Source: Hebobacterum sp964559435 (GTDB lineage Bacteria > Armatimonadota > Hebobacteria > Hebobacterales > Hebobacteraceae). Taken from it: 64,000 bases of DNA. Where the stretch lies: positions 1 through 64,000 of the forward strand of contig CAZLHI010000003.1 of NCBI GenBank assembly GCA_964559435.1, in the 5' to 3' direction. The position numbers were made by a program, and so were the translations under genes. This document shows positions 32,561-39,594 of this stretch, in pieces. The notes below the pieces were generated by a model. It searched no databases. It was given only the letters and a program-made list of their open reading frames with translations, and was not told the origin of the DNA. The first letter of the stretch is position 1, and every line of letters starts with the position of its first letter.

Positions 32561-34167
32561 TGCGCTACCTCCGGCACCGCAGACGCAGGGGCTAAGGCGG
32601 CCATCGGCGGCGGCTGTATGCCCCGCAGGAGAGTGCCGTTGATCTGATATCGGATCACGATCGATCCGGGGGAGTAGACATCATCCTTGGTCAGAGACAC
32701 CAGCCGCACGTTCTCGAGGTACGGCGAGCCGCCCAGATACTCGATCGCGTGCGGAATCGTCTCTCTGTTGGTCGACACGCCGGTGAGCGTCATCCTGGAA
32801 CTGTCCGGCGAGGCCAACCTGATCAGCCACATATCCCGCGGCAAGCGGTCGGACACGTCCACGAGGATCTGCGACCACCGCACGGCCCTTTCGCGTGCGA
32901 GCCTAGCGGTCTGGCGCTCGACCTCGCTGTAGAGGGCCAGCTCTGTTGCCTCTGCAGCGCGCAGAGCATCCAGCTCCGGCTGAAGCCGAGCGATCTCCCT
33001 TTCCGTGCCAGCGACTTGAATCTCTTTCTTGCTTATCTTGTTCCCAAGCGACCATGCCCATAGGACGGCGACACCCACGAGCACGACCACGGCCGCCGCG
33101 GCGATCTTCACGTATGGTCGCACGGGCCGCCACATCGTACTCGAAGGCGGGATCAGGTTCATGGGGAATAGGAGGTCGCTCTCTCGCAGGGCGGACAGCG
33201 CGCTCCCCCTGATGAGCGCCAGCGTAAGAGAGCGGGCGCCGACCGCGGCCCGCAGGTCGACCTCCCTGGGCAGCTGAAGGCCCTCTGCAGGACGGCCCAG
33301 CTCGACAGGGAGCTGGAGCTGTTCTGCAAGGTGGGAGGCGATAAGATCGGCCTTGGCGTGGTCGGCCGCCAGGATCACACGCCCCACCGCCGTCCGAGGG
33401 AACTGGTTCTGGAAGAACCGGAAGCAGTGGGTCAGCTCGGAGTACAGCTGCGGCGGGGGGGTGAAGGGATCGTGCTCCTTCGGCGGCGGGCTCATCCAGT
33501 CGCCCTGCTCGGTTTCCTCGGGCAGGCCGGCGTTCGCGGTATAGCAGAGACGCAGGACCCCATTGTCGAAGATCATGACGTCAGTCTTGGCCTGGCCCAC
33601 CACCGCGAGCGCGACGACATCCTTGGCGGAGAGGCGCTCTCGGTACGCGTTTGCGGCAGCGACCGACGGGGCCTCGACTGCCAGCAGATCAACGCCGGCA
33701 GCGTGGGCGCACTGCTGGCACTGCTCCACGGTGGCAGACCGCGACGCGGCCAGGAGCACGTTGGCCATGGGGTTGCCGTCTTCCTCGAACTCCTCGACCG
33801 TGGAGCAGTCCACGTTGATGCTGTGTTCAGCAAACACCGCGTACCGCTCCGCCACGGAGCGCACAGCCCCGAGCATGTCTTCTCCGGGCATGGGCGGTAG
33901 CTTGATGAGTTGAGTTATCGCGCTGGCCTCCGGCAAGACCAGGACGGCTTCGCGCACCGATACCTGCTTCTCGCTTAGGAACTCGCGGATGGCGCGCCCG
34001 AGGGCCTCGCCGTCCGCAAGCTGGTTGCCATCGAACACTCCGAAGGGGGCATCGATGTCCCCGAGCGTGGAAATGCGAAGCTCGGAGTCGGCAAAGCTCG
34101 CCTCCGCCAGCGTGATTCTGCTGGGATCAAGCACTATCGCCAAGAACGGCGCCGTTTGCAGTGCCAT
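32557..34167 (-). CDS. pilMN: fused PilM-PilN type IV pilus assembly protein
   Basis: This 536-residue protein joins two components normally made separately. Residues 1 to about 330 are a PilM-like actin fold, with VLVLPEASAITQLIKLPPMP, VLLAASRSATVEQC, VALAVVGQAKTDVMIFDNG and a C-terminal GRVILAADHAKADLIASHL. The PilN signature FPMNLIPPS follows at about 334-342. Then come a membrane helix at about 354-375, a coiled coil at 376-420 and the PilN periplasmic domain (RLPRDMWLIRLASPDSSRMTL). PilM normally binds the cytoplasmic N-terminal peptide of PilN; fusion makes that contact permanent. It is followed by pilO with a four-base overlap and preceded by the PilW-like gene. Confidence 0.85.
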   Translation of the reverse strand: MALQTAPFLAIVLDPSRITLAEASFADSELRISTLGDIDAPFGVFDGNQLADGEALGRAIREFLSEKQVSVREAVLVLPEASAITQLIKLPPMPGEDMLGAVRSVAERYAVFAEHSINVDCSTVEEFEEDGNPMANVLLAASRSATVEQCQQCAHAAGVDLLAVEAPSVAAANAYRERLSAKDVVALAVVGQAKTDVMIFDNGVLRLCYTANAGLPEETEQGDWMSPPPKEHDPFTPPPQLYSELTHCFRFFQNQFPRTAVGRVILAADHAKADLIASHLAEQLQLPVELGRPAEGLQLPREVDLRAAVGARSLTLALIRGSALSALRESDLLFPMNLIPPSSTMWRPVRPYVKIAAAAVVVLVGVAVLWAWSLGNKISKKEIQVAGTEREIARLQPELDALRAAEATELALYSEVERQTARLARERAVRWSQILVDVSDRLPRDMWLIRLASPDSSRMTLTGVSTNRETIPHAIEYLGGSPYLENVRLVSLTKDDVYSPGSIVIRYQINGTLLRGIQPPPMAALAPASAVPEVAQ

Positions 34168-34185
34168 CGCTCAACCTCTCCGATC

Positions 34186-34713
34186 CTACTTGTTTCGCAG
34201 ACGGACCGCTGACTGAAGTCGGGCCGAGTGAGACGCTCGTTCGACGTGCAGCACCACCGTCACAGTGTGAGCGGCGTCGGCTGTTGGCGCAGGCTGCCCG
34301 TCCCGATCGAGATACTCGAAACGCATCTCCGCAACATCAGTCGCCAGCGGCATCCCTCCGGAGTAGCTACCGGCCGCCGCGTCCCAGTAGCGATGCAGAG
34401 TGCCGTCCGTTACCCAATATCGGCAGTTCTTCTCATCCTGATCGACGAACCAGATTCTGTTGGATGAGGCGTCGATCACGTCCGAGGCCCCGCGGAGCTT
34501 CGAGATTATGTCGTCCATCGCGACCTGGGCTTTGCGGTTGACCTCGGTCTGAAGGCTAGTCGTGTTCTGAGTCTTCAGTCCGGCAACGAAAATGCGATGG
34601 ACGCCCGCGAGGACAAGAAGCCCCACAAAGAGCGTTACGAGGAGCTCAGTCAGAGTGAATCCGACCGCCCTCCCCTCACGTCTTAGATTCCTCATCGGGG
34701 GCCTCGCGTCCAT
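34186..34713 (-). CDS. PilW-like minor prepilin
   Basis: A 175-residue prepilin. The type III leader ends at G before FTLTELLVTLFVGLLVLAG, with Glu at +5, followed by HRIFVAGLKTQ and a globular domain with VAMDDIISKLRGA and MRFEYLDRDG, patterns of PilW/GspJ-type minor pilins that prime pilus assembly. The ATG at 34713 directly follows the previous stop; a later ATG at 34695 has a better-spaced GAGG. It belongs to the pilus operon between the PilV-like gene and pilMN. Confidence 0.85.
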   Translation of the reverse strand: MDARPPMRNLRREGRAVGFTLTELLVTLFVGLLVLAGVHRIFVAGLKTQNTTSLQTEVNRKAQVAMDDIISKLRGASDVIDASSNRIWFVDQDEKNCRYWVTDGTLHRYWDAAAGSYSGGMPLATDVAEMRFEYLDRDGQPAPTADAAHTVTVVLHVERASHSARLQSAVRLRNK

Positions 34714-34717
34714 AGAC

Positions 34718-35149
34718 TCATATCCCGGCCGGGGTGAAATAGGTCGTCAGGGCCGTGATCGCCCGATCCGTCCCCGCCCGGTAGACGCATACTTGGACCT
34801 TCTTCAGGCCAGAGCGGCGGTCGTCGTTGGGCCTGACAATCTCCACCGTCACGTCGACCTCGAAGAACGAGTCGCCGGGCTTGAGATCGACCGCCTCCCG
34901 CGGCTCGCTCGACAGAGCGGCGAAATCGAAGTCTGGGCGGCGCATCTCCGCCTTTATCTGCTCGACCTTATCGCGGGCGATGCTCGTGGCGGCCGCCGTG
35001 ATGGAAGTCTCGCTCGTCGCGACCAGAGCCTGCGTAAGCCCAATCACCACTGGCAGCAGCACTACCGCCACCAGCGTCAGGGCCACGAGGATCTCGACAA
35101 GCGTCAGGCCGTGATCCCCCCGCACCTTTGTCGCGGATCTGCCAGACAT
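34718..35149 (-). CDS. PilV-like minor prepilin
   Basis: The ATG at 35149 immediately follows the stop of the PilX-like gene and gives 143 residues. The leader MSGRSATKVRGDHG precedes LTLVEILVALTLVAVVLLPVV (Glu at +5), then GLTQALVATSETSITAAATSIARDKVEQIKAEM, typical of PilV/GspI pilins, and an FFEVDVTVEIV beta region. A longer frame reading back into the previous gene has no support. It is probably part of the tip complex with the PilW-like and PilX-like proteins. Confidence 0.85.
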   Translation of the reverse strand: MSGRSATKVRGDHGLTLVEILVALTLVAVVLLPVVIGLTQALVATSETSITAAATSIARDKVEQIKAEMRRPDFDFAALSSEPREAVDLKPGDSFFEVDVTVEIVRPNDDRRSGLKKVQVCVYRAGTDRAITALTTYFTPAGI

Positions 35150-35150
35150 A

Positions 35151-36596
35151 TCACTTCTCACGCCATGTCTTCGGCAGTGGCTGCATCTCACCCCGGTCCG
35201 GCTCCCGGAACCAAGGGGGAGGACTTTCACCAGGCTTGTAGTTGCAGCCATCGATGTATATGCCATACCGCGTCAGGAAGTTCCCACCGAGCGTGACGTT
35301 CGGAGATACGACACATCCCTCGACGTTCGAAGCCTGGCCGGTATAGCTATTGCCCGCCCAGACTACGCCCGAGACTCGCAGTCGCTCCCGGGAGTCGTCG
35401 TCACCAACGCCCTGATCCCGGACCAAGACGTCGCCGCCGGCGATGATCGCCGGGTAGTACACTCGCTCGTCACACGGCGCGTCCGGATTCGCCATCTCTG
35501 GCCGAATCGATGCATTCTCGACACCGTAGAATGTGACGTTTCCGGTTGCGATGAGGGTCCCATGGATGTGGGCGCGCCTCTTGACGTGGATATCGCCGTG
35601 GACGAAGAAGTTGCCGGTGAACTCGCCGTCGGCGAAGGTAACAGTGAAGCGCTTGTTGGTCGAGCTGCAGACATAGGCGTCCGGGTTGTATTCGCCGTAC
35701 CAGTCCGGCATGAAGAAGTTCTCGTCATTTCCCGCGTGAGAGTCTGTATCATGTCCGGTATAGTCGAGCGGGGTCGAGGACGACGAGCCATACCAGAACA
35801 TGTGCCTCTCCGCCATCTGCCCGGTGGCCTCGTCATCGATCGTTGCGTCCACAGAGATCGAGGTGATGGCCCCCAGTGTCGCCTGGTCGGGCCAGCGCGG
35901 GTTCGGCGTGCCGTCCCCATCTGGGTCCCGCGGAATCTGCTCTTGCGTCACGGGGTCGCATGTCATGTCGTACTGGACCCAATCGTGCCATTTGTCCCAC
36001 ATGGGTGACGGCAGTATTCCGCCGCCGCCGGGGCCGTTGGGGTGGTCCGTGAAGTCCGAGGGCGACCCCAGCTCGCCATCGATCTCGACATCGCCATTGC
36101 CGTTGATGACGGCGTAGTCGGGCGGCTCCATGCCGGGCTGATCGCTGTCGGAGTAATAGACATGGTTCCAGGCCCAGTCGCCGTCGGTATCCAAACGCAC
36201 TTCCAGCGTCCGGTCCACGTTGTAGACCGTGCCTGGCAGAGCCGTATTGACCGTCCCCGTCGATGTCACAGTGATCCAGTCGTCCCTGAGTGGATCCACC
36301 ACCCAGGTGACGTGATAGGAACCCGCCGCGCCGCCGTTTGCCAGCACACCTTCGTAGGGCTGCGGAGGTGGGTTCTCCACTCCTTGTGCCCGCCAGTCGG
36401 CGATCATGGCGTTGACGCCGGCCTCCGACAGGTACACCGCCTGTGTGTACTCATGACGGGATCCCGCGAGGAGCCTGCCAGAGATGGCCATGGCAAGGAT
36501 GGCCGCTATTAGAATGGCTATGACCACCATGACCATGAGAGCCGCAATGAATGCGAAGCCGCGCTGTAGGCGGTATTCGGATCGTGTCGGCATCAT
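35151..36596 (-). CDS. PilX-like protein with large exported domain
   Basis: The ATG at 36596, with AAAGGAG seven bases upstream, gives 481 residues. The N terminus is prepilin-like, RG before FAFIAALMVMVVIAILIAAI, followed by the PilX hallmark YLSEAGVNAMIADW. The usual Glu at +5 is absent, as in the GspK/PilX class that caps the pseudopilus. The rest is a large, Asp-, Gly- and Tyr-rich domain with NGNGDVEIDGELG, GNFFVHGDIHVKRRAHIHGTL and IIAGGDVLVRDQGVGDDD, a right-handed beta-helix-like pattern as in polymer-forming or adhesin domains. It may be the pilus tip adhesin. It is coupled to the downstream PilV-like gene. Confidence 0.83.
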   Translation of the reverse strand: MMPTRSEYRLQRGFAFIAALMVMVVIAILIAAILAMAISGRLLAGSRHEYTQAVYLSEAGVNAMIADWRAQGVENPPPQPYEGVLANGGAAGSYHVTWVVDPLRDDWITVTSTGTVNTALPGTVYNVDRTLEVRLDTDGDWAWNHVYYSDSDQPGMEPPDYAVINGNGDVEIDGELGSPSDFTDHPNGPGGGGILPSPMWDKWHDWVQYDMTCDPVTQEQIPRDPDGDGTPNPRWPDQATLGAITSISVDATIDDEATGQMAERHMFWYGSSSSTPLDYTGHDTDSHAGNDENFFMPDWYGEYNPDAYVCSSTNKRFTVTFADGEFTGNFFVHGDIHVKRRAHIHGTLIATGNVTFYGVENASIRPEMANPDAPCDERVYYPAIIAGGDVLVRDQGVGDDDSRERLRVSGVVWAGNSYTGQASNVEGCVVSPNVTLGGNFLTRYGIYIDGCNYKPGESPPPWFREPDRGEMQPLPKTWREK

Positions 36597-36628
36597 CGCC
36601 TCGCTCCTTTCGACACAGGACCAAGCCA

Positions 36629-37108
36629 TCACAGCGACCCGTGCCCCGACTCTGGCACTGGACAGGTAATGGTTATGCCCTCCGGGCCCGGATTGACGGC
36701 CGCGTCGTAGGAGTACTGATAGTGATATGTCCCGTCATCGTCCAAAGGGCAGTGCGGCTCTTCTGGGAAGTAAGCTGGGTCCTGGAGGAACTGCTCGAAG
36801 GCGGCCTGGTCCACAGGATACGTGTGCTCCTGGGTGACCGGGTCGCGGTTCTTGGTCCAGTAGATTTGGAGGGCCGAGTGAATCGCCCTCATGTTGTCCT
36901 GGCACGCGAGCTCGTCCGCCGCGGCTTTCCCGCGGTAAACGGACAAGGTGGCGATCAGCATGAGGATGGCTGCCAGCAGTATGACCCCGAGCAGCTCGGG
37001 GAAGGTCCATCCCCCGCGGAAAGCCTGTGCCCTCACGGCCCCTCTTCTATTCGTCGCAGCCGTCACCATCGCACATGTCATCCCTGTACGAGGCCGACGG
37101 CCCCCCAC
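36629..37108 (-). CDS. prepilin-like protein with atypical processing site
   Basis: A 159-residue pilin-like protein. The hydrophobic start, GG before WTFPELLGVILLAAILMLI, keeps Glu at +5 but has Trp at +1 and Pro at +4, unusual for a prepilin. ADELACQDNMRAIHSALQIYW and HCPLDDDGTYHYQYSY recall the two GspG-like pilins upstream. The start at GTG 37108 has GAGGAAG shortly before it and is close to the preceding stop; ATGs at 37081 and 37069 are alternatives. Fourth pilin-type product counting from pilC backwards is the PilX-like one that follows. Exact role unknown; a minor or structural pseudopilin is likely. Confidence 0.78.
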   Translation of the reverse strand: MGGRRPRTGMTCAMVTAATNRRGAVRAQAFRGGWTFPELLGVILLAAILMLIATLSVYRGKAAADELACQDNMRAIHSALQIYWTKNRDPVTQEHTYPVDQAAFEQFLQDPAYFPEEPHCPLDDDGTYHYQYSYDAAVNPGPEGITITCPVPESGHGSL

Positions 37109-37123
37109 CGTCTTCCTCGTCCC

Positions 37124-37627
37124 CTATTTGTGATCGAGGGCCTTCCTCCAAGACCCTTCGAAATGGTCCCAGCTATTGAGCGCGACACCGTACTGCGGAT
37201 TCTCTGGTGTCGGCGCCCCCCCAGTCGTGCCGTCCTGAAGGATGGGCACCACTTCATAAGACACGCCGAACGGACACGTCGGCACTTCGGTTAGCGGCGG
37301 AGCCACCACCCAGGAAGGTGCAGTCGGCTCACACATCTCCTCAACCGTCGTCGGCCACACTTTGTTCCGAGCGAAAAAGACCTGGCATGCGGTTGTTGTG
37401 ATCTCAATCTGCGCCTGGCAGCCGCGCACTCTGGATCTGTACACGGCGCTGAAGTAGCGCGGAAGGGCGATGAGCATCAGCGCCGCCAAGATGAGCAGGA
37501 CCACGAGCAATTCTACGAACGTGAATCCCCTGCCGTGGCGGCGAGCAATGCTGCGTTGTCTCGATGGGGTTCTCACCGTTCTTGCAGCGCTCCTCCGTTC
37601 GGTGCCAACCCGTGGAACAATCCACAT
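37124..37627 (-). CDS. GspG/PilA-like prepilin (second tandem copy)
   Basis: A prepilin with cleavage at G before FTFVELLVVLLILAALMLIALPRY (Glu at +5), then SAVYRSRVRGCQAQIE, ARNKVWPTTVEEMCEP, PPLTEVPTCPFGVSYE. It is a paralogue of the gene at 37698: both keep the ALPRYF helix end, the CQ cysteine, N-K-x-W-P-T and C-P-F in the same order. The start is uncertain. ATG 37627 gives a leader of 34 residues, while GTG 37576 gives a more usual 17, but its only RBS (GGAGGAG) is too distant. I chose the ATG. The two cysteines may form the pilin disulphide. Confidence 0.8.
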   Translation of the reverse strand: MWIVPRVGTERRSAARTVRTPSRQRSIARRHGRGFTFVELLVVLLILAALMLIALPRYFSAVYRSRVRGCQAQIEITTTACQVFFARNKVWPTTVEEMCEPTAPSWVVAPPLTEVPTCPFGVSYEVVPILQDGTTGGAPTPENPQYGVALNSWDHFEGSWRKALDHK

Positions 37628-37697
37628 GGACCATCCTAATGGGAGTCCGGTCGGGAGGCGAGGTATGGGGGCCCCGCCTCCCGAGTGAAGACTGTCC

Positions 37698-38171
37698 TTA
37701 CTCCAGGTGCGTCTCGGCTGTCTGCCACTGCGCAGTCGCCCAGTGCTCAGCCCAGCTGGTGACGACACCGATCTGCGGGTTCGTCGGCGATCCGACGCCA
37801 CCCACTGTCCCGTCTGCCAACACCGCCAACAGGTTGTAGGCGTGCGTCACGAGCGCGGTGTCGAATGGACAGAGCGGCATCTCGGTCAGCTGGCCACCCA
37901 CGAGACCAGGCGGAGTCGTGGGCACGGGGGTCGTGTGATCCGGCGGCAGCATGTCGGTGACCGCCGTCGGCCACTCTTTGTTCCCCGCGAAGTAGGCCTG
38001 CACTGCGGTATTGATGATCTTGAAGTTGGACTGGCAGGAAACCACACGGCCCGAGTAGATTGCCGCGAAGTACCTCGGCAGCGCGATGGCGACCAACACC
38101 GAGATGATGATAATCACCACCAGCAACTCGACCATCGTGAAGCCCCGCTTGGTTCGCATTCTCCTCGTCAT
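37698..38171 (-). CDS. GspG/PilA-like major prepilin
   Basis: A 157-residue prepilin with the short leader MTRRMRTKRG, cut before FTMVELLVVIIIISVLVAIALPRY (Glu at +5). The globular part has SGRVVSCQSNFKIINTAVQAYF, AGNKEWPTAVTDMLPP and GGQLTEMPLCPFD; two cysteines probably form a disulphide. A strong RBS (GGAGGTGAG) and its own promoter candidate within the 180-base gap after pilC suggest the highest expression in the operon, so this is the best candidate for the major pilin. It heads a tandem pair with the paralogue at 37124. Confidence 0.9.
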   Translation of the reverse strand: MTRRMRTKRGFTMVELLVVIIIISVLVAIALPRYFAAIYSGRVVSCQSNFKIINTAVQAYFAGNKEWPTAVTDMLPPDHTTPVPTTPPGLVGGQLTEMPLCPFDTALVTHAYNLLAVLADGTVGGVGSPTNPQIGVVTSWAEHWATAQWQTAETHLE

Positions 38172-38235
38172 CTTCTCACCTCCTCTCCAAGGGGTTGCTA
38201 TTGCATAGGAGTGCCCCGCGGCACCCTATGTAAGC

Positions 38236-38264
38236 AGAGTACAGTGCGGAATGCAGACCGGCAA
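38236..38264 (-). promoter_or_regulatory. candidate promoter for the pilin genes
   Basis: On the minus strand, TTGCCG (38264-38259), a 17-base spacer and TACTCT (38241-38236), 65 bases before the major prepilin start. It would allow pilins to be made in excess over pilB and pilC. Confidence 0.4.
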
Positions 38265-38274
38265 TAACCCGAAA

Positions 38275-38293
38275 GTGGGACTTTTCGTCCCAC
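38275..38293 (-). terminator. hairpin after pilC
   Basis: A perfect seven-base-pair stem, GTGGGAC at 38275-38281 with GTCCCAC at 38287-38293, lies about 55 bases after the pilC stop. On the minus strand it is followed by TTTCGGG. It may terminate or process the pilB-pilC message before the pilin genes. Confidence 0.35.
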
Positions 38294-38350
38294 GAATAGC
38301 GTAGGCAGTACGGGTGAGAGTACGCCGGGACAGCGCTGGCGGGGGCTCGG

Positions 38351-39586
38351 CTAGGGCGTTGGGGTCACGCCGGGCCCCTGCTTCAGCAGCGCCGTCAAAT
38401 TGAAGATCGGCATATACATGGCGATGGCGACGAAACCAACGATCCCGCCGAGCACGATGGTAAGAAGCGGCTCCATGGCCGTGGTCAGACGCTTGACCGT
38501 ATACTCCACATCCCGGTCGTAGAAGTCGGCCACTTTGTTCATCATGCCCCCCAGGTCGCCCGACTCTTCGCCGGCCGCCACCATCTGGATGACCATCGCC
38601 GGGAACTCCCCGCTCTGCTCAAGCGGCTGGGCGAGCTTGTCGCCCTCGGTGACTCGAAGAATCGCGAAGCGAAGGGCCGACTCGATGATGTAATTGCCGG
38701 CCACCCGCGCGGCATCTTCCAGCGCCTGGACCAACGGGACCCCTGTGCTCACCAGCGTGCCGAGGACCCGGATCGAACGAGCGATGGCGATTTTCCTGAT
38801 CAGCATACCGAAGAGCGGCGCCTTGATCTTCAGGGCGTCCGCTTTGGGACGGCCGCGCTCCGACCGCGCCCAGGCTCGCAGCCCCAGCGCGATGGCAACG
38901 ATTACGAGCGCCACCGCCCACCAGAAGACGACGAAGAAATTAGAGATGGCTATCAAGGCCTTTGTCGTTCCAGGCAGGTCGAGGCCGGCGCTCTGGTAGA
39001 CCTGGGAGAAGACCGGGATCACAAACAGTAAGACGAACGCCACTATCAGGACGGCCAAGGAGATGACGAGCACGGGGTAGACGAAAGCAGAGCGCACCTT
39101 CTGTCGCAGCTCGGCGTCCTTGTCCATCTGGATCGCAATGCGTTCCAAAGACAGCTCGAGGAAGCCGCCGGATTCGCCCGCGCGAACCAAGCTGATCATT
39201 ATGTTCGAGAAGATGTGGGGGAACTTACTCATCGACCCCGAGAGAGACTGTCCGTCCTGCACGCGCTGACGGATTTCACCTATTGCGCGAGCCAGCTCCG
39301 GGCTCTCCGTTTGATCGCGAAGAGCGCCGAGGCATGGGATGAGCGGTATCCCGGCTCCCATCATGGCGGCAAACTGCCATGAGAAAACAACGAGGTCGTC
39401 GTGGCGCACGCGGCGAGGAAGGACGCCCAAAGCCTTCTCGCTGCGATCCTTGACCTCCTCGACCGAGACGGGGAAGTACCCCATCTCGGTAACCCTGAGC
39501 TTCACGAGGCGCGCGTTGTCGGCGACCAAGGTGCCGCGCACAAGCGCCCCCGAGTTATCCCTTGCCCTATATCGAAAAGTAGCCAT
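38351..39586 (-). CDS. pilC: type IV pilus / type II secretion inner-membrane platform protein PilC
   Basis: A 411-residue polytopic platform protein on which the pilus is polymerised. It has two GspF domains. The first is around 70-190 (FSWQFAAMMGAGIPLIPCL, LVRAGESGGFLELSLERIA) and the second around 270-395 (SIRVLGTLVSTGVPLVQALE, MVAAGEESGDLGGMMNKVADFYD). Membrane helices lie near 168-192, 222-240 and 378-400. The start region MATFRYRARDNSGALVRGTL is family-typical. It follows pilB by eight bases. Confidence 0.95.
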   Translation of the reverse strand: MATFRYRARDNSGALVRGTLVADNARLVKLRVTEMGYFPVSVEEVKDRSEKALGVLPRRVRHDDLVVFSWQFAAMMGAGIPLIPCLGALRDQTESPELARAIGEIRQRVQDGQSLSGSMSKFPHIFSNIMISLVRAGESGGFLELSLERIAIQMDKDAELRQKVRSAFVYPVLVISLAVLIVAFVLLFVIPVFSQVYQSAGLDLPGTTKALIAISNFFVVFWWAVALVIVAIALGLRAWARSERGRPKADALKIKAPLFGMLIRKIAIARSIRVLGTLVSTGVPLVQALEDAARVAGNYIIESALRFAILRVTEGDKLAQPLEQSGEFPAMVIQMVAAGEESGDLGGMMNKVADFYDRDVEYTVKRLTTAMEPLLTIVLGGIVGFVAIAMYMPIFNLTALLKQGPGVTPTP

Positions 39587-39594
39587 TGGCAGCC

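Noticed and set aside
37576..37801. Upstream extension of the second GspG-like prepilin to 37801
   Set aside because: It would overlap the first prepilin gene and give a 90-residue leader before the cleavage site.
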